Positions 1 to 8,732 of a stretch of 64,000 bases of DNA are shown piece by piece. The notes beneath the pieces were generated by a model that saw only the letters and a list, made by a program, of their open reading frames with translations, had not been told where the DNA came from and did no database searches. This DNA comes from Mycetohabitans rhizoxinica HKI 454 (lineage in GTDB: Bacteria > Pseudomonadota > Gammaproteobacteria > Burkholderiales > Burkholderiaceae). Location: assembly GCF_000198775.1 (NCBI RefSeq), contig NC_014722.1:2634717-2698716 (forward strand). Reading direction: 5' to 3'. The first letter of the stretch is position 1. Every line of letters starts with the position of its first letter. The translations under genes and the position numbers were made by a program.

Positions 1-315
1 CTCCTGCTTGAAGCCCGACACGTCAGGCGCATCCGCGACCAGCGGCTCGGCATCGGCATCGGCATCGGCAAGCAACGAGACATTACGTGTGGCCGCGTTG
101 GCCGACGCATCGCCCGGCTTCCCGCGCGCAAGTGCATCCAGGACTGACTTTGCACGGCTCGACACCGACTGGACGATCGTCGTACCGCTTGCCCCCGCGC
201 GTGCCATCGTCGGGCTCATCGTCGTTGGCTCTTTGCGACCGCCATCCGTCGCGCAACCGGCCAGCAGAAGGAGGGCACAAACGGTCCCATAACGTCGAGG
301 CCATCGAGCTTTCAT
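1..315 (-). CDS. Putative lipoprotein, C-terminal part beyond the window
   Basis: The reading frame starts at the ATG at 315 and stays open to base 1, giving 105 residues of an incomplete protein. Residues 1-20 form a lipoprotein signal: MKARWPRRYG, a hydrophobic core, then the lipobox LLAGC with the lipidated cysteine at about residue 18, so the product is probably a membrane-anchored lipoprotein. The mature part seen here is low-complexity and rich in Ala, Ser, Thr and Asp, with a short DADADA run encoded by a CGGCAT hexamer repeat at 48-70. No catalytic domain is visible in this part. The family cannot be named without the missing end. Confidence 0.6.
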   Translation of the reverse strand, partial: MKARWPRRYGTVCALLLLAGCATDGGRKEPTTMSPTMARAGASGTTIVQSVSSRAKSVLDALARGKPGDASANAATRNVSLLADADADAEPLVADAPDVSGFKQE

Positions 316-904
316 AGGTGCGTCTTCACTATCATGAGCCGCCACCAAGGGCCACGGCTCTGAGCGAACGAACGGATGCGCCACGGCACCGCGCAGACAA
401 GCTGCGCACGGTGGGCGACGATCGCGAAACGGCAAGCGCCGTGGTCCGCCAGGTTTAAGGCACGTCTGGCCGCCTCTGTAAGGGGCGTCATCCAGACCCG
501 AATCACCGCTGACGACGGCTACAACGATTGACATGGCGCTTGCTAAATAAGCGTCATGCCGATCAGCGGTGAAGGCTCCGTACCGGTGCCGGGCTACGCC
601 GGGAAACAGGCGCCCCGCGCCCAACCGGATGGAACGTGTCGCATCGACTTACGATGCTAGATGCCGCCGCGTTTCGTACGCGGCGTTATGACGGCGCCCC
701 TTTCTACTCCGCCGTGCGGTGCGGGGGCGTCCGACTTGATTGCACGATTAAGGTGCATGCCGGCCATTATATCCGATGGTGCAGATCGTCATTTTTACGC
801 AATACGCCGCTGCGATCATGTAAACGCACGGATGCGCGTATCGGGACATGGCGACTACAATGTTGCCTTCACTCAGCCAGCCGCTCAGGGCGCTTTCAAA
901 TCCA
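316..904. other. Gene-poor stretch, probably leader/promoter DNA
   Basis: About 590 bases lie between the divergent lipoprotein and MBL-hydrolase genes. I see no recognisable protein family on either strand. A GTG-started 64-codon frame on the minus strand (506 to 312) ends in an ATGA overlap with the lipoprotein start, but it has no good ribosome site and no recognised domain, so it is not called. Small dyads occur, for example near 670-690, but no known riboswitch core is seen. Confidence 0.4.
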
Positions 905-1552
905 ATGCAAGTCAAGCTGATTCCCGTCACTGCCTTCATGCAGAACTGCTCGCTGCTCGTGTGCGAGCAGACCCAACGCGCCGCCATTGTCGATCCGGGA
1001 GGAGATCTGGAGTTGATCCAAGCGCAGGTACAAAAGCGCGGCGCGAGCGTGGAAAAGGTGTTGTTGACGCACGGACACGTCGACCACTGCGCAGGTGCCC
1101 GTGCATTGGCCAACCACTACGGCGTGCCGATCGAGGGACCGCATCCGGACGAGCAATTCTGGCTGGCATTGCTGCCGCAGCAGAGCACGCGTTTCGGCCT
1201 GCCGGCAGCGCAAGCATTTGAGCCGGACCGCTGGCTACACGATGGCGATACCGTTCGGTTTGGCAATGAGATACTGGAGGTCCTTCACTGCCCAGGACAC
1301 ACGCCGGGACACGTGGTTTTTTTCAGCCGCGAACATCGACTTGCGCTAGTCGGCGACGTACTATTCGCGGGTTCGATCGGACGGACGGATTTCCCGCGCG
1401 GCAATCATGCGGACCTCATCTCGTCGATCCGTAAGAAGCTGTGGCCGCTCGGTGACGACGTACGCTTCGTCCCCGGACACGGTCCGATGTCGACCTTCGG
1501 CGAAGAGCGGCGCACAAATCCATACGTAGCGGACCACGTTACTGCCAGTTGA
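905..1552 (+). CDS. MBL-fold metallo-hydrolase (glyoxalase II-like)
   Basis: A 215-residue metallo-beta-lactamase-fold hydrolase. The metal-binding signature THGHVDH (HxHxDH) lies near residue 58, followed by the later His in CPGHTPGH, the Asp in GDVLF and a C-terminal PGHGP, so both zinc sites look complete. The length and the absence of a C-terminal substrate domain match the short YcbL-type glyoxalase II-like enzymes, which hydrolyse thioesters such as S-lactoylglutathione. The substrate here is inferred. The start is set at the ATG at 905 ([15 protein letters not shown]), where family members begin. An in-frame ATG at 848 would add 19 residues without family resemblance. Confidence 0.85.
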   Translation: MQVKLIPVTAFMQNCSLLVCEQTQRAAIVDPGGDLELIQAQVQKRGASVEKVLLTHGHVDHCAGARALANHYGVPIEGPHPDEQFWLALLPQQSTRFGLPAAQAFEPDRWLHDGDTVRFGNEILEVLHCPGHTPGHVVFFSREHRLALVGDVLFAGSIGRTDFPRGNHADLISSIRKKLWPLGDDVRFVPGHGPMSTFGEERRTNPYVADHVTAS

Positions 1553-1563
1553 CCCAACATTCA

Positions 1564-2244
1564 ATGGACGAAATTTACGTTAGCACCGATATCGAGGCGG
1601 ACGGCCCGATTCCCGGCCCGCATTCAATGCTGAGCTTCGCATCCGCGGCCTATACCGGGGACAAACAGCTGATTGCAACGTTTTCCGCCAACTTGGACAC
1701 GCTGCCCGGCGCGTCCCCGCATCCGGTTCAGCACGCGTGGTGGAAAACGCAACCCGACGCTTGGGCAGCATGCCGTACGGATACGCGCGCGCCCGAAGAA
1801 GCACTGCCCGCCTATGTCGACTGGGTTGAGGCTTTACCCGGCAAACCTGTCTTCGTGGCTTATCCGGCCGGCTTCGACTTCACGTTTATGTTCTGGTACA
1901 TGATGCGCTTTGCTGGCCGCTGCCCGTTCTCCTGGTCGGCGCTGGACATCAAGACGCTAGCGTTTGCGATGACCGGGCTGCCTTACCGGAAGACGATCAA
2001 GCCGAAGCTACCGAAGCACTGGTTCGACGCCCATCCGCACACACATGTCGCGCTCGACGATGCGATCGAACAGGGAGCGTTGTTTTGCAACATGCTTTCG
2101 GAGTTGCGCGTGCGCCAGGCGGCACATGTGCAATGGCTGGCGAGGGCAACGAACGACGGACCCGCAGAAACGACGCCTCTCGACCCGACAGCAGGCCCCG
2201 CGAAGTCCGAAACGGAACCCGGACAACAGGGCGGCGGCCGTTGA
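1564..2244 (+). CDS. 3'-5' exonuclease-like protein, DEDDh type
   Basis: A 226-residue protein with the marks of a DnaQ/RNase T-fold exonuclease. It has TDIEADG at the N terminus (the D-x-E pair of ExoI), an internal acidic residue in PAGFDF, and [11 protein letters not shown] near residue 162, which supplies the ExoIII His and Asp. These residues would bind two metal ions for nucleotide removal from DNA or RNA 3' ends. The last 40 residues are polar and low-complexity. It begins a few bases after the MBL hydrolase stop, so the two are probably co-transcribed. A TTG at 1549 overlapping that stop is an alternative start. The substrate is unknown. Confidence 0.75.
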   Translation: MDEIYVSTDIEADGPIPGPHSMLSFASAAYTGDKQLIATFSANLDTLPGASPHPVQHAWWKTQPDAWAACRTDTRAPEEALPAYVDWVEALPGKPVFVAYPAGFDFTFMFWYMMRFAGRCPFSWSALDIKTLAFAMTGLPYRKTIKPKLPKHWFDAHPHTHVALDDAIEQGALFCNMLSELRVRQAAHVQWLARATNDGPAETTPLDPTAGPAKSETEPGQQGGGR

Positions 2245-2279
2245 ACCGTTGGCCGTTGCGTCACTAAACCGCCCAGCCG

Positions 2280-3413
2280 TCACGCTGCTGGCATGTCGGT
2301 GATCCTCAATCCAACCCGTCGCATCGCCGCTAGATAGCGCTCAATAACGATCCGTTCGTCGTAGCGCTGCTCGACCATTCGTCGCCCGCGTGCGCCCATG
2401 GTCGCGCGCGCGTCGGGCCCCATTTCAATGATGTGCTGGAGCTTGCGCGCCAGGTCGGCGGCATCCTTGGGCGCGCACAACAGTCCGTTTTCGCCGTCGA
2501 CCACCACTTCCCGGCACCCGATCGCTCTCGTCGCCACTAGCGGCTTGGCCATCGCCGCGCCCTCCAGCAGTGTACGAGGCACGCCTTCGCGATAGGACGG
2601 CAGCACGACGCAGTCAGCGCGCGCGATGATATCGCGCACGTCTTGCGTCGTGCCGAGGTACTCGATCACGCCTTCGGCGACCCACGTGCGCATCTGCTCG
2701 GCACTGATCGCACTTGGATTGGCAACGTCGGTCGCGCCGAGCAATTGGAACACCGCCTGCGGATACACCGCACGGACAAGGCGGGCGGCCTCAACGTATT
2801 CGCCAACTCCCTTATCCCACAGCATGCGGGCAATCAGCAGAAAGCGCACGTGGCCGTCGGACACGCCCGCTGCACGCGGCGCGAAATGGGCGAGGTCGAT
2901 GCCCTCGCCGGGCAACACCTGCGTCTTGGCCGGATCAACCAGTCGCTGCGCGACGAAGTCCTGCCAGTCGTCGCCGTTGAGGAACCACACCTCGCGCGGG
3001 AAACGAAAAGCGAAGCGGTACAGTGCCTTGGCCACGCGCGCGACGAGATTGGTATTGACGAACGCGTAGCCCAGTCCGGTAGTCACAGCGATACACGGCA
3101 CACCAGCCAACTTGGCCGCGATCGAGCCATAGATGTTCGGCTTGATGGTGTAGTGGAACACCAGGTCAGGTTTCAGCGCACGGTAGCGCGTCACGAGCGT
3201 GCGCACCAACGCGAGATCGCGCATCGGGTTGGTGCCTTTCGCAGACAGCTCCAGCGGGATGACCCGCACGTTTAACTCGAGTGCGCGCGGCAACGTATCG
3301 TCAACGGGCGCCATCACGACGACATCAACCCCCATTCTGACCAGCGTGCGCAGCAGTCCTGGACGAAAGATGACAATGGACCACAGCGTATTAGCCACCA
3401 GCACGACGCGCAT
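2280..3413 (-). CDS. Glycosyltransferase family 4
   Basis: A 377-residue GT-B glycosyltransferase. The N-terminal Rossmann domain starts MRVVLVANTLWS and carries the KPNIYGSIAAKLAGVP stretch typical of CapM/PglA-like enzymes acting on lipid-linked sugars. The C-terminal nucleotide-sugar domain (about 190-350) has ARMLWDKG (R196 and K201) and the E-x7-E motif (E276, E284 in REGVPRTLLE), the donor-phosphate and ribose contacts. It should transfer a sugar to a surface polysaccharide or glycolipid precursor at the inner membrane; donor and acceptor cannot be read. It stands alone, divergent from the Lrp-type gene. The ATG at 3413 is chosen because the fold begins there; a longer frame to 3473 has no matching residues. 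Confidence 0.85.
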   Translation of the reverse strand: MRVVLVANTLWSIVIFRPGLLRTLVRMGVDVVVMAPVDDTLPRALELNVRVIPLELSAKGTNPMRDLALVRTLVTRYRALKPDLVFHYTIKPNIYGSIAAKLAGVPCIAVTTGLGYAFVNTNLVARVAKALYRFAFRFPREVWFLNGDDWQDFVAQRLVDPAKTQVLPGEGIDLAHFAPRAAGVSDGHVRFLLIARMLWDKGVGEYVEAARLVRAVYPQAVFQLLGATDVANPSAISAEQMRTWVAEGVIEYLGTTQDVRDIIARADCVVLPSYREGVPRTLLEGAAMAKPLVATRAIGCREVVVDGENGLLCAPKDAADLARKLQHIIEMGPDARATMGARGRRMVEQRYDERIVIERYLAAMRRVGLRITDMPAA

Positions 3414-3654
3414 GATGAAAGAGTTTTTGGTTGAAGGCGCGCGCAGTCTAATGGAGCAGCCCGGCTCGCACAATTGCCAATCGCAAAAACGCCAGCCCGC
3501 GCGCCGACGCAGCGGATATGAACGTTATGAGTGAAAGTACCGCGCAAGCCTGCCGGACAGAGACCAAGTCACTCATCATAACCGATACGAATTGCGTTTT
3601 ATTCGCGATTTATCTACCATCCAAGGAATAGAAACGCGCTAAAGGGAGGCACTC

Positions 3655-4113
3655 TTGGCACTCGATGCGTTTTCTCAAAAGATATTGCGCCTGCTGCAGC
3701 TCGATGCGCGCCGCTCGGTACAAGAGATTTCCGATCAAGTCGGTTTATCCAGTACGCCGTGCTGGCGAAGGATCAAGGAAATGGAGCAGTCGGGGGTGAT
3801 CCAGCGCTACACTGCGTTGCTCGACCGGGAAAAGCTTGGATTACATGTGTGCGCGCTCGCCCATATCCATTTGACGCGCCATACTGAGGGCGGCGTGGAG
3901 CAATTCGAGCGGGAAATCGCGACCTGCCCGGAAATCACCGAATGCTATAGCACCACGGGCGAGGCCGATTACATCTTAAAAATCGTTGCAGCCGATATCA
4001 AAGCTTACGATGCGTTCTTGCACGAGCGCATTTTGACGATTCCAGCCGTCGCGCAAGTCCACACCAGCGTCGTACTGCGGGAAATCAAGTTCGACACGCA
4101 ATTGCCGCTTTGA
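3655..4113 (+). CDS. Lrp/AsnC family transcriptional regulator
   Basis: A 152-residue regulator of typical Lrp/AsnC length. Residues 4-55 form the winged helix-turn-helix (ILRLLQLDARRSVQEISDQVG then STPCWRRIKEM), and residues 70-145 form the RAM effector-binding and oligomerisation domain with the TGEADYILKI motif. Such proteins sense amino acids and control their metabolism or transport. The target is unknown; the divergent glycosyltransferase gene and the gene itself are the usual first guesses. The start is the TTG at 3655, decided by a strong ribosome site AAGGGAGG at 3642-3649; no in-frame ATG lies nearby. Confidence 0.88.
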   Translation: MALDAFSQKILRLLQLDARRSVQEISDQVGLSSTPCWRRIKEMEQSGVIQRYTALLDREKLGLHVCALAHIHLTRHTEGGVEQFEREIATCPEITECYSTTGEADYILKIVAADIKAYDAFLHERILTIPAVAQVHTSVVLREIKFDTQLPL

Positions 4114-4158
4114 TACAGTGTGCGCTGCGTAGTGACGGTGTACGCTGCATAGTGCGCG

Positions 4159-5325
4159 TCAGACCGTCGCATGCACCGCTGCCGAACCGACCATCTGCCG
4201 CAGCCGGATTTGGCACACACCAAGACGCCGGGCGACGGCATCGAGATCGAGCGCCTGAGTTAAGTCACGATCGCCGCCGGCTTGCGCGCCGCTGCCCGGT
4301 GCGAGCAGCAAGTCGAGTTCGACGCCGTGCCGCAGATAATGGATGTCGAACGACACGATCTGCACGCCGCGAGGGGAGAGTTCATGCTCCAGATTCTTGC
4401 GCAGCCGATCGCGCGGCGGCAACGCTTCCCACACGGTGCGCTCGTCGTCGTTCTCCGGATCGACGTGGATCAACGCATCAAGCACGTGCGGCTCCTTCAG
4501 TACACGCAGACGGGCTGTCTCCGCGATATAGTGCCCCTCAGAAACGGTGATTCGAGGTTCCACGAGAATATGGGCATCGACTAATGCCGCATCACCCATC
4601 TTGCGCGTTCTCAGTTCATGCACCCCTTGTACGCCAGGCGTCGATAGCAGCATTTCGCGGATCCGACGTGTCGTCTGCTCGTCCAAAGCCCGGTCCGATA
4701 AGTCCTGGAGCGCATCCCAGCCAAAAATCCAGCCCATCCGGACAATCATGAAGCCGACGACGGCGACCGCGATCGGGTCCAGCCACCGCCAGCCCGCCAG
4801 ACTGCCGACGATACCGACCGCAACCACGAGCGAGGACGCGGCATCGGATCGGGCATGCCATGCATTGGCCACCAGCATCGCCGAACGCACCCGCTGCGCC
4901 TCGCGCAACATGTAGCGGAACAGTAATTCCTTGGAAAACAACACCGCCACGGCGACGACGAGCGCAGACACATGCACGGGCGGGATTCCATCGAGATCGG
5001 TGATGCGCTGCGCGCCGCGCCACATCATGCCGACGCCCACGACGATCAGCAGGCTGCCCAAAAAAAGCGAAGCAACGGTTTCGTAGCGGCTATGACCGTA
5101 GTTGTGATCGGCGTCCGGGTGGGCCCCGCTGTGCCGATTGGCAATCAGCACGACGAAGTCGGACACGAGGTCGGCCAGCGAATGCACCCCATCGGCAATC
5201 AACGCTTGCGAATGGGCCAGCACGCCGACCACGATCTGCGTCACCATCAGTACCGTATTGAGTACGACGCTCACAACTGTGGATTTCTGCGCGACGACTT
5301 GGCGCTCGGGCAACAGGGCGGTCAT
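4159..5325 (-). CDS. Cation diffusion facilitator family transporter
   Basis: A 388-residue CDF-family metal/proton antiporter. It has about six membrane helices, with the first metal-binding set DGVHSLADLVSD (D45, H48/D52, D56) and the second HARSDAASS in helix 5. A cytoplasmic ferredoxin-like domain follows (about 215-290). A C-terminal extension of about 95 residues is polar and ends in a small second domain, longer than E. coli FieF (300 residues). The expected role is efflux of Zn(II), Fe(II) or related ions from the cytoplasm; the metal cannot be fixed from the sequence. It converges with the Lrp-type gene, with only 45 bases between the stops. Confidence 0.88.
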   Translation of the reverse strand: MTALLPERQVVAQKSTVVSVVLNTVLMVTQIVVGVLAHSQALIADGVHSLADLVSDFVVLIANRHSGAHPDADHNYGHSRYETVASLFLGSLLIVVGVGMMWRGAQRITDLDGIPPVHVSALVVAVAVLFSKELLFRYMLREAQRVRSAMLVANAWHARSDAASSLVVAVGIVGSLAGWRWLDPIAVAVVGFMIVRMGWIFGWDALQDLSDRALDEQTTRRIREMLLSTPGVQGVHELRTRKMGDAALVDAHILVEPRITVSEGHYIAETARLRVLKEPHVLDALIHVDPENDDERTVWEALPPRDRLRKNLEHELSPRGVQIVSFDIHYLRHGVELDLLLAPGSGAQAGGDRDLTQALDLDAVARRLGVCQIRLRQMVGSAAVHATV

Positions 5326-5519
5326 GAAAAACAGATAAGGGCAATGAAGACCATCGACTGGATGGCTATTTTATCAGCCCAACCCAGCTTGCGCCGCTTT
5401 TACGGTTTTTTTCACAATAAAATCATCGCCTTACGATGATGTGACGCATTCTCATTCCACGTTTGCAGCACGCTACAGAGTTATCGCGTGCAATCCGCAG
5501 TAACCATTAGGGTACACAG

Positions 5520-5618
5520 CCGGCATGGTGTTAGGTCCGGCATAGTTTGAAGCCCAGTATAGTTTGCGGCCCCGCATGATTTGGGGCCAGTATGGTTTGC
5601 ACCCGGCTTGGTTTGGAG
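5520..5618. repeat. Degenerate 16-17 bp minisatellite, about six units
   Basis: Six consecutive imperfect copies can be laid out at 5520-5536, 5537-5552, 5553-5569, 5570-5586, 5587-5602 and 5603-5618. They share the pattern CCGGCATAGTTTG or CCAGTATGGTTTG followed by 2-4 variable bases. The copies are diverged, so this is an old array. It fills much of the 400-base gap between the cation transporter and the H-NS gene, next to the H-NS terminator. No gene is seen in that gap. Confidence 0.7.
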
Positions 5619-5627
5619 TGCAGCAAT

Positions 5628-5674
5628 AAAAAAAGGCCAGTGGCCCCTGTCGGGCACACGGCCTTCTCTTTTTG
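5628..5674 (-). terminator. Rho-independent terminator of the H-NS gene
   Basis: Read on the minus strand, AAGGCC pairs with GGCCTT around an inner stem GTG/CAC and GCCC/GGGC, and a run of seven T follows. On the plus strand the same hairpin is followed by TTCTCTTTTT, so it may work in both directions. It starts about 55 bases after the H-NS stop codon. Confidence 0.8.
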
Positions 5675-5727
5675 GGCAATCCGTGGTTCGGCATGCCCCG
5701 CTACAACCGCTTGTGGGACTTCCTGAC

Positions 5728-6027
5728 TTATTGCTGAATCAAATACTGATCCCGATTCTTTCCAGCAATCCACTTCGGCGGTTTGCCACGACCCGACCAC
5801 GTGCTGCCACTGGCAGGATCGCGATATTTCGGCGCGACACCTGCACGAGGCCGTCCCGCCTTCGCCAGCTTGCCCCGGCCAAAACCGAGATCAGCCAGAG
5901 TAATACCATAATCGGCCATCTTTTGTTTGATGTCGTTAACAACTTCAGCAAACTCTTTGGCCTTTGCCTCTTCGATTTGCTTTTCCAGCTTTTCACGCTG
6001 TGCAAGAAGCTCTTTGTACGATGACAT
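5728..6027 (-). CDS. H-NS histone-like nucleoid protein
   Basis: A 99-residue H-NS family protein. Residues 1-45 form the coiled-coil oligomerisation part (MSSYKELLAQREKLEKQ). Residues 65-99 carry the DNA-binding motif with YRDPASGSTWSGRGKPPKW, the minor-groove AT-hook-like loop of the family. H-NS proteins bridge AT-rich, often horizontally acquired, DNA and silence it, relevant here given the AT-richer island near 58 kb. The start at 6027 has a ribosome site AAGGA about 8 bases upstream. A longer frame to 6138 lacks family similarity. Burkholderiaceae usually carry several paralogues, so which one this is cannot be said. Confidence 0.92.
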   Translation of the reverse strand: MSSYKELLAQREKLEKQIEEAKAKEFAEVVNDIKQKMADYGITLADLGFGRGKLAKAGRPRAGVAPKYRDPASGSTWSGRGKPPKWIAGKNRDQYLIQQ

Positions 6028-6379
6028 AGGGGTCCTTGGATAGTAGACACGACTCGGTTCTACGCCCGTTAAGTCGCTCCAATAGAGATCACCTCGGATA
6101 GTACTAGGTGAATTTAACACAAAATGCGACTGGGACAAATAGCTGATATACAGATTCAGCGCCCAAGTTCAATTTTATTCGACAAACCGCTAAGGCGCGA
6201 GCCCTTGCGTATTGATTAGTCCAGTTTTTCCCGACTACTGGGAAGCGAGGCACTATTCTAACTGTCGACGAACGGTCAGATTAATTAATACGCTGGAATT
6301 TAACCCATTCAGCAGAAGAATACGCATGCGTTCGTGTTGCGAATCATTTCTCGTAGCGAACGCGCCACCGTCCGGGAAG
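6028..6379. other. AT-rich intergenic DNA upstream of the H-NS gene
   Basis: About 350 bases without a recognisable gene. The stretch 6110-6310 is clearly richer in A and T than its surroundings and would hold the H-NS promoter, and possibly self-binding sites for H-NS. The short open frames crossing it match nothing I recognise. Confidence 0.4.
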
Positions 6380-7039
6380 TCAGCCGAGACGACGCAACTC
6401 GGCGGCGAGCGCCGCGTGCAACGTCTCCAGATCGTTTTGCGGCTCGTTCAGCGCCACGCGTGCGCGGCGGCCGTGCTGCACCCAATCCGCGCCGAAGCGA
6501 TCGACTCCAAGCAGGCGGAAACCGCGTGCCGCCGCGTCGCCCGGCGTCAACGCGTCAATCAACGCCTGCTCTTCGTGCTCCGCAAGCGCAGGAAAGCCAT
6601 CCCATTGCGCGGCGTCCAGCCATCCCATTGCGCCAAATCCGCCGATGTAGCGGATGCGCTGCGGCCTGAGCAGGTAAAACACAAAGTCGCCCAGCGCTAG
6701 ATATCGCTCAGCCTCCGGGTGATAGCGCAAATACCGACGCGCTAGCGTCCCCCCTGCCTCATCGGTCGGCTCAAACCGTCCGACTATCGTAACCCGTTCG
6801 GTATTCGACACGTCGAGCGCGGGATCGTAGACGAGAAAACCCGCGCGCGAATCCGCGACAAGATTGCGCGTATGCTCGGCCAGACGACTGACTAGGACAA
6901 CCGGACAATGGTGTGCATCCGGCGCGTAGGGCAAGACCGTCGGAAAGGGAAAACCTGCTGGTTGGCGGGCATGCGTCGCCAACATTCCCACCGATTGGGC
7001 GTGCAGCAGCTGAATCGGAGCGGTTACAGGGATGTTCAA
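6380..7039 (-). CDS. HugZ-like pyridoxamine-phosphate-oxidase-fold protein
   Basis: A 219-residue protein with the split-barrel flavin/heme-binding fold of the HugZ group: QSVGMLATH near the N terminus, PFPTVLPYAPDAHHCPVVLVS, then SRAGFLVYDP, and a C-terminal second domain with the GFRLLGVDRFGADWV pattern. HugZ-type proteins bind or degrade heme and help iron use; other members act as flavin oxidoreductases, so the role is provisional. The start is the TTG at 7039, set by an excellent ribosome site GAGGTGA 6-7 bases upstream and by the family N terminus; no ATG fits. Confidence 0.75.
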   Translation of the reverse strand: MNIPVTAPIQLLHAQSVGMLATHARQPAGFPFPTVLPYAPDAHHCPVVLVSRLAEHTRNLVADSRAGFLVYDPALDVSNTERVTIVGRFEPTDEAGGTLARRYLRYHPEAERYLALGDFVFYLLRPQRIRYIGGFGAMGWLDAAQWDGFPALAEHEEQALIDALTPGDAAARGFRLLGVDRFGADWVQHGRRARVALNEPQNDLETLHAALAAELRRLG

Positions 7040-7163
7040 GAATCACCTCGATTAGTCACACTGCCGTCGCTCACGGGCGACGGGTCCTATTCTTTTCCCG
7101 CGCGGTTACCTGTGACGGGCGTTCTACTGTGCCGCGGCCCCGGCATTGTGCTGCACGACATGG

Positions 7164-7258
7164 GACACGACACGACACGACACGACACAGCACAGCACAG
7201 CACAGCACAGCACAGCACAGCACAGCACAGCACAGCACAGCACAGCACAGCACAGCAC
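7164..7258. repeat. Pentanucleotide tandem repeat (5 x GACAC, 14 x AGCAC)
   Basis: A perfect five-base tandem tract: five GACAC units at 7164-7188 followed by fourteen AGCAC units at 7189-7258, 95 bases in all. It lies in the divergent intergenic region between the HugZ-like and MFS genes, 125 bases from one start and 164 from the other. The rest of this 380-base gap holds no gene. Such tracts change copy number by slipped-strand pairing. Confidence 0.97.
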
Positions 7259-7421
7259 GCAATGATCTTAACGGCTCACTGGCGACGCGGGTATCAAGCG
7301 TTCGCTAAAATAAGTAATCTTGCCGCATGTTGGACGCGGCCCCGTTCACTTCAGCTTGGCGCAGCTCCATTTGGCGGGCTCGCCACGGGGTTTATTTGTG
7401 CCCAATCAATACTCTTCGAAT

Positions 7422-8624
7422 ATGCCTGACTCGGCCGCCACGTCACCCTCCTCCTTCACCGCGCGGCGACTGCCGCGCTCGGCGCTATGGCGCGCGCGCA
7501 TCGCGACGATGGCGGTCTTCTTCGTGAGCGGCATGCTGTACGCGTCGTGGGGCGTGAACATACCGACGGTACGCGACAAATTTGCACTAGACGCCGCACA
7601 ATTGTCTGTTGCGCTATTTGCAGTGGCCGGCGGTTCGATTGCGGCGATGCTGCGCGTCGGGTCATGGCTTGCCAAGGTAGGTACGCGCCGCGCGTATCTG
7701 ATTGCCGGCCCCGCGATGGGGATCAGTGCGTCGCTCGTGCTCACCATGCCTTCCTATATTGCACTGCTGGCCATGCTCGCGCTGTTCGGGGTCACGATGG
7801 CCACCGTCGATGTCGCGATGAATGCCGAAGCCAGCGCGATCGAAAACGCCGCCGCCAAGCCGATCATGTCGTCGTTGCACGGCATGTGGAGCGTCGGCGG
7901 CATGGGCGGGGCTGCTGCCGGTGCGGCGTTGCTTGGCCTAGGTATCGCCCCTGAGCTGCACATGGCTGTGGTGTCATTGATAGCCACCGCAGTCCTACTC
8001 GCGACGCGCGGCCTCGCGTTGCCGCATGTCGCCGAGAAACGGCATCCGCCGCAGCCGGGCAAGCCACGCAGCGGCTCGCGCGATTTGGTGCTGCTCGGCA
8101 GTGTCGCGCTGATCGCGCTGATCGCCGAGGGTGCCATGTACGACTGGACGAGTGTTTATATGCACGACATCGTGCTGACCAGCCCCGCTTTTGCAGGTAT
8201 TGCGTACGCGTCGTTTTCAGCCGGCATGGCCATCGCACGATTCGCGGGCGACTGGGTTCGCGCCCGTCTCGGCGCACCCCAACTCGTCGGCATGAGCGCA
8301 TTGCTCGCCTGTGCCGGCATAGTGATCGCGTTGCTGCTGCCTTTCCCCTATATCGTGCTGACCGGCTTCACGTTGATGGGACTCGGAATGGCGAACATGA
8401 TGCCGGTACTGTTTGCCGCGGCGGCCAACGTCAAAGGCGTGCGCGCCGCGCAGGGCTTGGCGCGCGTTGCGGGAACGGCCTATGTGGGGCTGCTGGTTGG
8501 CCCTGTGCTGATCGGTGGCGTGGCCCAAGCCACGACGCTACCGATTGGACTATCGGTTGTCGCGCTGTGCGCAGCGCTGGTCGCCGTCGTCGGGCCGCGG
8601 ATCCTAAAACGCGTCGGACTGTGA
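7422..8624 (+). CDS. MFS transporter
   Basis: A 400-residue major facilitator with about 12 membrane helices. The N-terminal half begins RIATMAVFFVSGMLYASWGVNIPTV-like, with the loop 2-3 region VGSWLAKVGTRRAYL corresponding to the family motif A. Overall it resembles the YbjJ-type MFS proteins. The substrate is unknown. The start at 7422 (MPDSAATSPSS) is preferred because the upstream in-frame extension from 7320 is unlike a membrane protein; no strong ribosome site is present. It is divergent from the HugZ-like gene across the pentanucleotide tract. Confidence 0.82.
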   Translation: MPDSAATSPSSFTARRLPRSALWRARIATMAVFFVSGMLYASWGVNIPTVRDKFALDAAQLSVALFAVAGGSIAAMLRVGSWLAKVGTRRAYLIAGPAMGISASLVLTMPSYIALLAMLALFGVTMATVDVAMNAEASAIENAAAKPIMSSLHGMWSVGGMGGAAAGAALLGLGIAPELHMAVVSLIATAVLLATRGLALPHVAEKRHPPQPGKPRSGSRDLVLLGSVALIALIAEGAMYDWTSVYMHDIVLTSPAFAGIAYASFSAGMAIARFAGDWVRARLGAPQLVGMSALLACAGIVIALLLPFPYIVLTGFTLMGLGMANMMPVLFAAAANVKGVRAAQGLARVAGTAYVGLLVGPVLIGGVAQATTLPIGLSVVALCAALVAVVGPRILKRVGL

Positions 8625-8732
8625 GCCGGTCCTACCCCTATCGCTTGGAATTTCCGACGCGCTCTGATTCGCGTTAAAAATTAAATAAACCTCATTGCCC
8701 AGCGTCCGATGCTCGGCAACCCATCGGCCAGG

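Noticed and set aside
312..506. 64-codon minus-strand frame before the lipoprotein gene
   Set aside because: It has an ATGA overlap with the lipoprotein start but a GTG start without a ribosome site, and no recognisable family. Kept only as a note.
6330..6365. Fur-like stretch GCGAATCATTTCTC
   Set aside because: It lies behind the HugZ-like gene and upstream of no gene, and only one half-site is present.
7164..7258. Possible CRISPR-like array or long repetitive peptide frame at the pentanucleotide tract
   Set aside because: There are no spacers; the unit is five bases, so the open frames reading STAQH are a by-product of simple sequence.
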